From: Trichoplax sp. H2
Taxonomy: Eukaryota > Placozoa > Uniplacotomia > Trichoplacea
Assembly (NCBI GenBank): GCA_003344405.1
Contig: NOWV01000006.1
Location: forward strand, 744,001-808,000
Direction of reading: 5' to 3'
DNA: 64,000 nt
Shown: positions 49,304-61,044 of the stretch, one piece after another
Layout: each line of letters starts with the position of its first letter
How positions within the stretch are numbered: the stretch's first letter is position 1
Made by a program: the position numbers and the translations under genes
Notes under the pieces: model-generated
What the model saw: the letters and a program-made list of their open reading frames with translations, nothing else
Databases searched by the model: none
What the model was told of the DNA's origin: nothing

Positions 49304-49335
49304 TATTTACAGCAATGTTATAAACATATTTGTGT

Positions 49336-49341
49336 AATAAA
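49336..49341 (+). terminator. Polyadenylation signal of DNAJB9
   Basis: AATAAA 33 bp downstream of the DNAJB9 stop codon, in the right place and orientation for its 3' end. Confidence 0.6.
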
Positions 49342-51469
49342 GAAGTTAACTGTCGTCACAATAGATCTATACCCGTATTGTGTATTACGAAATCATTAAT
49401 TAAGTAGTGCAATGCTACTTCCAGCTTTTGGAAAGGTTTGATTCATTTCTGTTATCGAACAGATTCTAGAGATGTAAAAATCTGAATCTGTGTCTTGATG
49501 TTAATAGTATAATCATAAATTTAATTTATTTCTTGGTTCATTTGTATCCACGACACAAAATATAAATGTATAAGGCTAATAAATGTTAGTAATTATGATA
49601 AAAATTTGAATCTAATTCATGGAATTGATCTAAAAGTTGTACCTTTGAATTTAATATCCTGCTGAATTGTTCATTGACTTTAAAAATATCATCGTATAGT
49701 TAATTGCTACCTGCGCGAACATTTTAGACCTTGCAGCCACCACAGCTCTGCTGCCTGGATTCGACAATATAGCTTATACGATATACTTCAATAATTTTAT
49801 GTAACACAGTTGCAGGCTGATCATAAAACTATTTTTTTAGTATTCCAGCTATTGTACTACTACCTACCGCAAAATATTTCTTTCTGTACTAATCCGTCCT
49901 CATATTAAATCCTGCTGTAATAAGACCTTCCTTGAATGATCGATTGATCACTTTACATGTTGTAAGATATATTTCGATGCACGTAAAACTAATTAATTAT
50001 ATACTGTATATATCGTAACAAAGTATAATAATCTAAAAAGTGTTACTACTTTCTATGCGTTTAGTGTAACTAATAGCAGACTATCATGAGATCCCTATTC
50101 ACAATTCTTCCAGTGAAACTTATTAGTTATATCTGTTGTACATATACAAGATTATGAATTTCAAGAACGGATGCACATCTTATCTTTAATTAATGGTGAT
50201 ACCTTGCCCTCCCACTAGGAGGAATAGTTCGAACCCGCAATCGATGAAGATTTTGCAATCTGTTGTCGCTACTGCAAGGCGATAATTTTATAATACTGTA
50301 ATGTTTCATGCAGAGTCGTAACAGCTTAAGCATATTTACAATAACTCTAGTCATAGTCTCTAGTATATTCTGTCAGTCAACAACATGTAGCTCTTTTATG
50401 AATCCTTTAATGCTTATCATCATCAGTAGATATGATCGCTATTAATTAAATTTAAAAATCAGATGGTTGGGTACAGTAGCGCTTAAAACATCGTATTTAC
50501 AATCAAATTAGTAGACGTTAACCATAAATGTTAGGAGGAACACTGTACGTTGTACGGTGTATACAGAAATCTACAATCAGTGATCAACTTCCAGTTGACC
50601 TAAAGAGTTTTAATGCTATAAAAGTTTTGTTAGTCTAACAGAAAAAATTTTATAGCATAATTAAGGAGCTCGCTCAACAATAGCTAGTAACAAAAAGTAA
50701 ACTAGAAGGTATTACAATGATACACGATAAAATTGCTTTAGTTCTCTCTACTCCCTTGATATCGTCAAATGAGCATCATATACCGACACGGACAGACTAA
50801 GCAAACGGATAGAATAGAATACAATTCAACTCGTGCTCCCCAAATTACCTTATACACAAGGTTATTGGTACAGTAACAAGCTAAGGCTAGACATACTACA
50901 AGATAGCAGTTGAAGTTATAAACACAATATCATAATAAACAAATTTGAGACCGTCCGTCAAGTACACCATTACCGGTACGGCAATATTTAATGATAAAAA
51001 TACTACCAAGGTCTTACTTTTTCGAGCGTTTTTTTAAATCTTAGTAGCTTGCGCCCGAGTCGTTACAGTCACACAATAAGGGAACTATATCAACAATATT
51101 AGACGTTTTTGATCTCATTTACTTGACAGTCAAAGCAAGGACTTTTAGCAAGTATTCGATCTCTTTCATGCATAGTACTGAATAATAGATCGTAGAAACG
51201 CTGCATTTTTTATAAACATATAATTCTGTCGGATCAACGTAGGTTCTTCAAATGGCAATAATATAATCAGTAATTAATTTAATTTTAAAACGAATTATAC
51301 ATCGTACAAGTAGTTTGCTTACAGTAAAAGAACAGTTAAACTAAGGTCAGAAATTATCCTAGTTAACACAATCGTATTACATTATACACTATACACTCTG
51401 TTGATTCTGCATTGCAAACGAATCTAGGTATAAATCAGAAATGTGTTAACTAATCATATAAGTGCAGGT
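49342..51469. other. Intergenic DNA, nothing recognised
   Basis: AT-rich sequence between the 3' ends of DNAJB9 and the convergently transcribed GT31 gene. I see no supported exons and no dense repeat array. Confidence 0.55.
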
Positions 51470-52828
51470 TTAATTTGCATGCAATCCCCTTATCATAATA
51501 CCATTTAATGAGAGCGCATAAAGGAATCTTTGCTTAGACATTTCGGTAACGCCGTGAATAGCAAAGACAGAGTCAATTTCATCTACAGATACGTTATAAA
51601 TACTTGGACCTTTGAATAAATCAGTTCGAAATCGCTGATCATGCTTAGGCTTTACGCCTTTCTTCTCAGCAAGTAAGCTTATATACACATCCTCAGCAAA
51701 CGGTAATATCGGTATATCCTTGAAAGCTGTTACGATTTCCATCAAAACATCAAAAGTCATTAAATATGCAAACCCAGTGCAGGACGGCGGATATACATTA
51801 CCGTGAAATATGCTCCATAATTTAGCTTGATTCTTCCCAATTTTTCGCTTGACATGCGCTAATTTGATAGATAGATTCTTCCTCGTGAATACATTGCAAA
51901 GCCATAATTTATCTGGTCCTCCCTTCTTTTTATTAATTAATTGATTTACGAATTCGAATATTCTCGGAGAATTTAAGAAAATATCGTCATCACCTTTAAT
52001 AGTAAAATATGGTTGACAAAAATTCCAAGCCCAAAGCATCCCAAGGATTGTTTTCAAGGTTTTATTATGAGGCGTATCATCTAATCTCGCAAAAATTATA
52101 TCTTGGTATATTGCAGATTCCCTATAGACAGCATTATTAATTTCTGCGTTCTTACTTTGGCCAACAACGAATAAAGTACGCCACGCATACGGATGTTTAT
52201 TAACGTGATTAAATTCACTTCCATTTCCCCAAGTTTGTCGAATACCATTACGTCGATAGAACCGATCTGCTCTAGAATTTATCATCACCAAAATTATCGC
52301 CTGTTTGACACAAGGGCTGGCAGTGTGATCTTTTAGCAAACCGAGATTTACGGAAATCTTTTGTGGTGATTTATGATTGACATCGACAGTAGGAACGATC
52401 ATCTTATTTTCCATAACAAAACGATTCAAATAGTCCCCATAGTTTAAGTGATAACTAAATTTCTTTTCTGGAGGATTGTCGTTAGAAAGTTTTACGAAAA
52501 GCTCCTGTGTAGTTTCCTCGAGAGAAGCCAGGTTGTTCATACTCAAACCGTTCAAACCATCATTGAACGATAGTAGCTGAGTTAAGTCTGCATGCGTGAT
52601 ATTTCCCGCTGATAACTTATCATAGGTAAAACGATCGACCTGTAAAGTTTGAGATACGGTAAAACGGTAACTGGGTAGCTGTCTTTCCAGTAAGACAGCA
52701 GCATAATATAACAGTAAAAAGCAAGTGAAGTTGAATATAAGGGCAAGTTGCAAGAATCTCCTGCAACTAAACATAGCAACAGTAATGGGCGTAGTCGCAA
52801 AGACTTCTAAGTGATTCACTTGCTTCAT
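51470..52828 (-). CDS. Beta-1,3-galactosyltransferase family (GT31) enzyme
   Basis: Golgi type II membrane glycosyltransferase of family GT31, transferring galactose or N-acetylglucosamine in beta-1,3 linkage. The intronless frame gives 452 residues from the ATG at 52828, or 434 from the ATG at 52774 (MFSCRRFLQ), which places the membrane segment right after a basic tail. A Golgi anchor LALIFNFTCFLLLYYAAVLL is followed by a stem of about 130 residues. Catalytic motifs in order are RNGIRQTWG, LFVVG, FARLDDTPHNKTLKT, the DxD metal site in IKGDDDIFLN, CTGFAYLMT, and LPFAEDVYISLLAEKKGV with the catalytic-region EDV. Several sequons are present. I cannot decide between B3GALT and B3GNT activity. 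The upstream frame before 52828 starts at a TTG and is not used. Confidence 0.93.
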   Translation of the reverse strand: MKQVNHLEVFATTPITVAMFSCRRFLQLALIFNFTCFLLLYYAAVLLERQLPSYRFTVSQTLQVDRFTYDKLSAGNITHADLTQLLSFNDGLNGLSMNNLASLEETTQELFVKLSNDNPPEKKFSYHLNYGDYLNRFVMENKMIVPTVDVNHKSPQKISVNLGLLKDHTASPCVKQAIILVMINSRADRFYRRNGIRQTWGNGSEFNHVNKHPYAWRTLFVVGQSKNAEINNAVYRESAIYQDIIFARLDDTPHNKTLKTILGMLWAWNFCQPYFTIKGDDDIFLNSPRIFEFVNQLINKKKGGPDKLWLCNVFTRKNLSIKLAHVKRKIGKNQAKLWSIFHGNVYPPSCTGFAYLMTFDVLMEIVTAFKDIPILPFAEDVYISLLAEKKGVKPKHDQRFRTDLFKGPSIYNVSVDEIDSVFAIHGVTEMSKQRFLYALSLNGIMIRGLHAN

Positions 52829-53199
52829 GGAGATTCCCAGAACTTTCACGATAAATTTGCACACATCTACGGTGTACAACCACCAAACTATACAAATGAT
52901 CCAACCTATAAGTACGGTAAAAAGTCGTTAGCAACATAATCCTTTAATGTCGAATCGATAAGAAAGTTACATATACCAATATACCTATTATAAATTATAT
53001 GTACGTATCTGTCGCTATGCATAATTCGATAAACATTAAACATTCTACTATAACACGGTACTGTAGCCCTAAAAATAGAGTAAAAAATAGCTATGTGCCA
53101 TATACTATACCATGGACTACACATAGCTGTTGAGAGAATTCGAAAATTAAAGCAATTGTAGCTGGTCAGTATCACTCCTTGACGTTACTGTATACATAC

Positions 53200-55330
53200 G
53201 TAACTACCGTGCGACTCGTAGTACAGTATCAGCATGGACTACTGAAATTACTAGTACAGTAGTCCACTACTATATGAGCTACACGGACAGATTGCTTCTT
53301 AAAATCAATCAGCACGCTCCTATGCGGCATTATCATAGGGTAATTAAAGTAAAAGAAATGCAAGCAAGTTAAATTCGAGAGTGTACAGAAACAAAGTTAA
53401 CTGTATATTGATAAGCATATTTCATCTAAATACTGTACAGCCACCGCAAGATATCGTAGAGAAGTACTGTACAGTGCAGAACCTGGGTGCAGTTTAGCAG
53501 ATTAATATTATTATTACTATTAATTTTTTTCACATTGTACAGAATAGTAATACTGCATTGTTACATATATGTATCACTGTACAATGTGTTTTAGATTGTT
53601 TCAGATATAGAAAAAGGGAAAAAATATAACTTAAACTAACATACAAATGCTGTACTATATACTAACATCTAGCAACTGTTCATGGAAGAATTGTCAAAGC
53701 ACATAGCAATAATTTTATATGTAATACTGTACTGTACAGTACTGTACAGTATACTGTACTTTGCCATCACAATATTTGAAGAATTAATAAACACATCGTA
53801 CTGTACGTACTGCACTCCGTAAAAATCCATTACCGTACCATCATCATCAGCGTTAACGGTTGACCATTGCATTCATGTAGATGTACTGTAGATTCACCTC
53901 CAATGGCAAGAAATTTAAAATACCGTGTCATAATCTTGCGTGTTAATGAATTAGCGATGGCCATCGACCCATGTAACAAATTTTAGAATTCGTTTTGCCA
54001 TCCTAGATATACTGTACAGTACCGTACTGTACAGTGTACAGTGCACATTATACAGTACAGAAATTTTCAGTCTGCGAGTACTGTGTGTGTACTGTAGAGG
54101 ACCGTTCTTATTCTAGTAATCTACAGTACTGTACAGTACAGTAGTCCATTAAATTTAATTAATTTAATTTAATGAATTTAATGTAATTACTGTACAGTAC
54201 AGTATGCTCGACATTTTTACAGTGTGGAAAATACAGTGAACAGTACAGTATACTGTACAGTACAGTACAGTACACTAGGATCCGACCGGACCAGGCCATG
54301 AACACCTTCACTAGTAACTATAGTACTGTACAAAACACCATTGATTGATGTACAGTATGTACAGTACTGTAAATTGTAGAACAGGCCGTCCGGTACGGTA
54401 CTGCAATGTACAGTACAGTACAGTACAGTACCGTACTATCATCATTAAGAGGTTAAATAAATTAAAAATAAATAATGCAACAGCAGCATTAAGTTAACAC
54501 ATGGATTTTTTCCATACTGAACCTATAGTTCTGTAAATACCTTAAAATTAATCTGAGAAATGGGTAGAAAACTGAATAAAAATTAGCCAAGAAATAGTTC
54601 GTACGTGTTATTAAAGTTTAATTTTCAAAGAAATCTATATATTTGATGCGGAGACGTTGAAAAAACCTATTTCTCTCGTACTTTCTTAACAAGATTTTCG
54701 TTTTCGCCAATGCCGTCCATGGTTTGTTTTCTTTTGCACTTTATCGTATTTCTGTACTGCAGTGTACAGTACAATCTCGTACTACTGTATATACAGTACT
54801 GTACTGCGCAGTAATTGACCAAAGATCTACAGGCTATAGACTCTACAATAATTCTGTACAGTACTGTACAGGTACATTACAGTACAGTATTGTGATCAGT
54901 TCAATACGCAACTGGTCTGGTACAGCCATACAGGCTCTCTACAAGATCAGTTATCACGCATTTCAGCGCGTGCGATACCGTGCAAAATCGCTATCGTATC
55001 TTAAATTACTGTGATTGATTGACGTAAAAGGTGGGTACCGCAGATAAGTAATAACCAATCAATTATTATATTTTATAGTTATCTAGAATGGCGCCGAAGG
55101 TGATTTGTCCTGCTGACACGACTATCAGTAATTAGTGATAAATGAACTATAAACTTGAAGAATAGAAAAAATTCATAATTTAGATATCAAAATTCTAAAA
55201 TACTGTACAATGTACATACAGTATCACCACTACAGTACTAATAAGAGAGACTACAAAATGGTGGGTAAAAATTAATGCGCATACTACTACAGAAAGATGC
55301 ACTGTGTACTGTACAGTACAGTATGAACAA
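53200..55330. repeat. Series of CTGTA/TACAG arrays
   Basis: Pentamer arrays at 53725-53760, 54005-54440 (densest), 54735-54900 and 55195-55325 with scattered units between. An AATTTAATTAATTTAA-type AT palindrome lies inside at about 54150-54185. Short frames through these arrays are artefacts. Confidence 0.85.
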
Positions 55331-57775
55331 TAAACGGAACTATTATAAGGGTTAACGGAGGCTGTACGGAAGACACGGCGCGTGCCGCACCTCCGCTCCG
55401 AACGATCGTGGGAATAACGCACATACAGACTGATACAGTATTTGAGTTAATAAAATCATCTGTTTACTGTAGTTTTGCGTCATTGACGGCAATAAAACTT
55501 AATAGCTGCTTGCAGCAAACCACATACGTACAGTTTGCTGATCTAAGATTGGGTGATTTGTCATTGCACTATTGGAACTTTGGAACGAATATACTGTATA
55601 TACATTATATAGTATACACCACATAACGCAACACCTGATTAGAAGGTAACTGTTTACGCAAAGTAATTGATAAATAATAATAACTGATGGATGTAGAGAA
55701 GTGCCGTACCTTATATTTTCTCTCCAGGGGATTCCTTTCCATTGTGCTGTATGTAATTGCACCAACGCCAAGCTGTCTTGCCATATCTTCAGTGATTCAT
55801 TTCTTGTTTAATTGATTTTTACGGTTAATCCATTATACCTGTATATATCGACCAGTAATACGTATCGGTTTCTCTGCTCAGTTTCATACCGATGGGTTAT
55901 ATATATAAGTAAATGTAGTTAAAGTACCTAATGCAAAGTTATAGAAGAATTTCATGTTAGCCTTTAATCATACAGTATTGTGCTGTACAGTACTGTAAGC
56001 GTTACTAGACGGCTATAATTATAATTATTATTATTATAAACTCATAGTCGCCGTATGTACTGTTCGTAGTAGGAAAATAATCGTTTAAAATTGTGACCTA
56101 ATCTGCAGTATGCGTTCACTGTACGAACAGGTACGAATACTATATACTGTGCTATACTGTTTTTCGCGCATTATCATGAACTGTAGGAACAGTAAGTAGT
56201 GTATTGCAGTTTAGCCCTATACAGCTAACAGTTTAATAAATCATTTTGCAATATATAATAAGTACAGTACAGAATACTGTACTATGCTGTATACCGAATT
56301 TATTATTTTAAAATTAGAATTATTAGCACCAGTTCAATTAACAGTTAATCACTCCACAGTTTAGAATTTCATATTATAGAATTAATTTGTTTTAATAGTA
56401 TATAAATATATATGTTTATAATATAATCGCCAACCTATTTTTCCGCCTGCTCTGGTCACTTCAGTTACGGAATTTGAAATTTCGTGGTAATGCATGGCAA
56501 GTCAGTTCTAGTCGTTATACCGTGTGGTGCAGTTACTCTAATGTACAGTACATGCAGTACAGTACACTGTAGAAACTTGTTTAGTCATTACAGCACTGTA
56601 CTGTAGTTTCAACGTTTACGCTTTCTATTATCTACAGTAGAATATCAATTTTTTTATTCCTATCAACAGATGTTAGAAAAATTCAGGAGTTTCAGAAACT
56701 CCTGATTGCATCTAATTTAGGCGTACTAATACAGTGTCCCTGATACTTTATTAAAATTGCAATATAGTACTGTACTCTTTATTTTGCAGTCAATCCCCTA
56801 TAAACTATACTCTTAATGTTATGCAACACTGAACAAATCCTACATACAGTATTTATTATACTGTATGTACGTAATCTAGTGTACAGTATAGTACTGTAAA
56901 ATAGATTTAGGGTTTAAACGCGACGGAATCACTTTACTATTTAGCTATGTGTGTTTTTGCAAAGTTATTCGCGTTATGTCGTTGACGCTGACTTGTGTAA
57001 CAATATAGTACTAGCTCTGCGAGAATACTGATACTCACCTTTAAATTGTAGTAACTCAACTGTTATTGGATCTTACTATTCTCGTTCATATTATTCGGCT
57101 TTTATCCCGTATACTTTTTTAACTATTCAGTAGTAATAAAATGGGAAATGTTCACCAGTTAGCATGGATCCTGCTAGTGGTATACACTCACGTACTGTAT
57201 GTAGTGTACTATACAATACGTCGCTCGAGTAAGTATGGTATATCTTGCTCTGCTGTCTTCTACTATCAAGATCGTATTGAAATTAGTTATTGTAAATTTA
57301 TATAGATATGTAAATTCCCACTTAGTTTATAGTTATAATTAGCAATAAAGAATAAAATTTGGCATAGATGCCACATTATTTAGGTTATTAGCAACTGATC
57401 TTGCTAAGCAATTATTTACGTGAAAGTTAGGCCTGGAATACAAAATTTTCCTTTAGGGCAGTAAAGGAATATTGGGGATCGCATTAAAACTGTGTAGTCA
57501 GGAACTTAATCATGCATAGATGTATTGGCTTTATGGTAATATAAAAGCCGTTGTTGTTGTCTAACTGTGTTTAGTGCATGCTGTAGAATCAATATAGGCA
57601 CTGTTGCGACAGACCCATTGGCATAAGCGGTTATTTTAGTATGATTGTTTGTAGTATTAATTACAGAGAAATGTATTAGCCTTTAATTAACTTCCATTAT
57701 GTTTTACTCCGTCAGAACAATTGGTTCAATTTAGATTCGCAGTCGGCTTGTCGCCATTGGAATTGGAGTTTAACA
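55331..57775. other. Upstream region of GATA gene, one possible minus-strand exon
   Basis: A patch at 55355-55405 is unusually GC-rich for the window. A possible first exon at 55784-55710 (minus) is described as a finding. Small CTGTA/TACAG patches occur at 55975-56000, 56260-56290, 56540-56605 and 56850-56900. The last kilobase before 57776 should hold the GATA promoter, but no clear TATA box was identified. Confidence 0.45.
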
Positions 57776-59878
57776 ATGGAAAGTAACTCAAACGATTCAG
57801 GATGGCCTAGCAGTACTGACAATAAAACTACTATAAATCCATCATTTTGGCATACAGGAACTTCTCCCGTAGAATCTATAGGTGAACCTTCTAAAACACA
57901 AACATCCACTGTATGTTCGTCAGCTGGTGCGAATGAAGATGAAATGTTCTCCTCCGGTCTAGACAATTCTGGAAACTCAACTTTTTACTCTCGATCTCAA
58001 AATGTACTTCTGCAAGAACAGACACCATATCTTAATTCTCCTGCGATGACTCTTGCAAGTGGTCGAAGTGTCGTAGCAAACAATCGTAGCTGTCGTAATA
58101 CTTTTAACACAGGCATATTTTTTGATAGTAATCAGACTGCCAATTCTCAATCCTCTCTCTGGTCAACAATGAATTCAAATCATCCTCCAGCATCTCTTGC
58201 AACTCAGCCTCCTTTTTTAACTAGCTGGTTAGCCACACCAGCTAGCGGTTCTACTCCATCGACATCACCTCGGGTTCCCAACTTTTCAAGTGGAGAATTT
58301 AGTGGGACTGAAGTTAACCCGAACTGTAAGTAACCATTAGTCAATTAACTGCAATGTTCAAATTAGATGAGTCATACTACGATCCTATTTTTAAAATTAC
58401 ATGCTGTAGAGACTACTGTATCATAAGGCACCTTTCGAGTGCATCGACGAGCTATGCGGTTTATGTCTACTTCCTTCAATTATAATAAAGGATTTTGAAG
58501 GGTCTCAGAATAAGGATTTATTTACATAAAATTATTAGGTTGCCGTAGACTTGATATGTAATTTTATTCAGTATAAGCGTCCGTTATACCTCAACTTTAG
58601 CTCAATCAATTTAATTAAGTACGAACTTATCCAAGTTAATTTCGTATATGACTCACAGTTGCTCCAGGAATTGGTGAAGATGGGTGTAATCCTAAGTTAG
58701 CGTTAACATCGAAAGCTACTGTAATAAATTCCGGTTACGGTCCTATCAATACTGTTAATTGTTCCTTTCGGCCGTACTATAGCGGCATTCCGGTAAAAGG
58801 TGAACTTTCTAATATGTGCTCTAGCCGCAGAAGTAAAAACCATGCAATTGCGCGATCATCAACACCAGGTAAGCGCTAGTATGAGAATGTAACCCTTCAA
58901 GTAGTCATGATAACATATATTTTATTTTATGAATATTCGTGTTGTGTTGTCGTTTCCATTTCCGATAATGGAAGACTAATAAGAAATGTAAAATTTTAGC
59001 TGATAAGGAGTGTAGTTCCTGCGGCTCAAAGGATGTCCCGTTGTGGAGAAAAGACGCTAGTGGTCATTATATTTGTAATTGGTGTGGTTTACATTGGAAA
59101 AATAACTGTAACAATATTCCTACCCGTCATTCAAGTAAACAAAAGCAACTTATTGTACGTCTCTTACAGTACTATTAAAGGAAAAAAGTATACAAGTTTA
59201 CGTATACGTTTTGTTCCTACTTCGTTTGGTGTCTCATGCCACTATAAGAACTTAAAGGAAAATCGTAGTCTCATCAGTGATATTTTAAAAATTTTGTATA
59301 TTCGCTCTAGATTTGCGCCAACTGTCATACAACAAGCACCACTCTTTGGCGCCGAAATAGTAAAGGGGAACAAGTATGCAATGCCTGTGGATTGTATTAT
59401 AAGCTGCATCAGGTGTCATGAAATTAATGTGATCCAATTCATTTCTTTACTTTAGCATGGTAGTTATATTATGGAAAGCCTGCATTGAACGTTGAGTTCG
59501 CTTATTCTGTAATTTTTTAGGCTAGCCAGATGACAGCAATTTTATTTGCTGTGAATTACTGATTCTAACATTCATTACTCCTGTTTTACTTATTAGACTG
59601 AAAGGCCCCTTTCTATGAAAAAAGATACCATTCAGACTCGTAATAGAAAAAAGAATTCTAAAAAAAAGAAGCCACCAACGAAATCGTTAGGTATTTCTCC
59701 TAGCCAGGATTTCGTAGTAATGGATAAGACTCCACAGTCACTATACGGATCACTATCTGCTCGTTCTCAGTATTCACACCATTCAGTCTGTAATAGTACT
59801 ATTCTGCCGCCTACTTACCTTAGTGGAAATTCGCAGCACCTGCTATCTTCATTTGCACAAAAGAATGCTCTCTCTTAA
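57776..59878 (+). CDS. GATA: GATA-family zinc-finger transcription factor
   Basis: Nuclear DNA-binding regulator of WGATAR sites. Five exons: 57776-58325, 58659-58868, 59000-59154, 59311-59412, 59597-59878, encoding 432 residues with all phases closing. The N-terminal 250 residues are Ser/Thr/Asn/Pro-rich and look like an activation region. The N-finger has Cys at 258, 261, 279 and 282 (C-x2-C-x17-C-x2-C) with [15 protein letters not shown]; the C-finger has Cys at 307, 310, 328 and 331 with [20 protein letters not shown]. Each finger has its own exon. The final exon gives [16 protein letters not shown], the conserved basic tail after the C-finger. The C-finger is canonical; the N-finger reads [11 protein letters not shown] where CNACGLYHKMNG is usual. 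It resembles the GATA1-6 class. Possible AATAAA signals lie at 60255 and 60263. Confidence 0.95.
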
Positions 59879-61044
59879 AGAGTTATCGAATTATTTAATG
59901 TACTTGCGTGTAGCCTAAAATACAGAACTATTACGCATCTGCGTATAGTTATTGACGTTCTAGCAAATATTCAGCTTTTGATTTGTTAACTACTTCGTTC
60001 GATTGTTATTGCTGTATAAAATCATGTTAAAGAATCTACTGTGTTAATGAATATCGTACTTGCGTTGTCTTCAATTTACGATAATGAGAACTTCAAATAA
60101 TTTAAAGTCTGAAAATGTTATCAGTGATGACTCTACACTCTAGTCACATTTATGTTCTAAGTAATGAAGACGATATGGAAATTTAAATTGAGCTTCTATA
60201 CCCGAGAAAGCTATAAATATTCATCGGTATTTTTGATTATACTATAATTACTTAAATAAATGAATAAAATGAACGTTTGCCAATACGTATATAAGTATGG
60301 AACTTAATAATTTTTAAAATTGTCTCACATCGTTGTCTTTCCGATGTGTAAATTATCATATTAGTTCTTCCATTATTATCGACATGGTACTACTCTAGCC
60401 AAGTATTTGATGTGGTCAATCAAGCGTATCAATGTTGCACGATGCAGCATTAACAAACAGATCCAGATGCACAGTTTATTATACTCAAAATGCAGAATTT
60501 GCTTCGCTTCGGCCATGTTTATAGCGATCTGAATCAAAATCTCCAAGATACGTGTATGTTACAAAGTTAGTATTGAAATCCTTCACAATGTTAGGTCTTA
60601 AAAATCTCAACCGATATAACAGCATCATGTTACTATTAGCATGAATACTACCGTTTCATAAGTATAAGTAAAATGCTTGTCTTTCCTATGTAAAAACGTT
60701 ACGAGAATAAAAAGAAGCAACTCTAGGTACACTATTACAGTATCTCGTATGCCGTAGATAAAGTGTCAGTTACGTAAAAAGTAAGCAGATGAGCATGCAC
60801 TGAACATGCAAATGCGCTTACACAGCATAGAAATTTAATGAATTTCCCTAATTTTTAAAGTTATCATAAATGCTTTATTGTATTATCATTTATATCAGCT
60901 TCAAAATTGAAATGCCGGTAAAGTTCTATCTAGTAAATTCGTATGCACAGTACTACAACTTACAATAGCAGTTTGTTAACAGCTGCAACTTCTGTAAGAG
61001 CGAACTGATTGCTGTCGGGCAACAATTACGGTTAAATTTGTTCG
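59879..61044. other. Convergent 3' intergenic region
   Basis: The interval between the 3' ends of GATA and importin-9. AATAAA-type signals for the plus-strand gene lie at 60255-60268. I see no other genes or dense repeats. Confidence 0.6.

Noticed and set aside
50219-50245. GTTCGAACCC motif resembling a tRNA B box
   Set aside because: No matching A box or cloverleaf stems could be drawn around it.
59033-59455. 140-codon plus-strand frame over the GATA zinc fingers
   Set aside because: It reads the finger exons in the wrong frame and runs through an intron. The spliced GATA frame explains the conservation.
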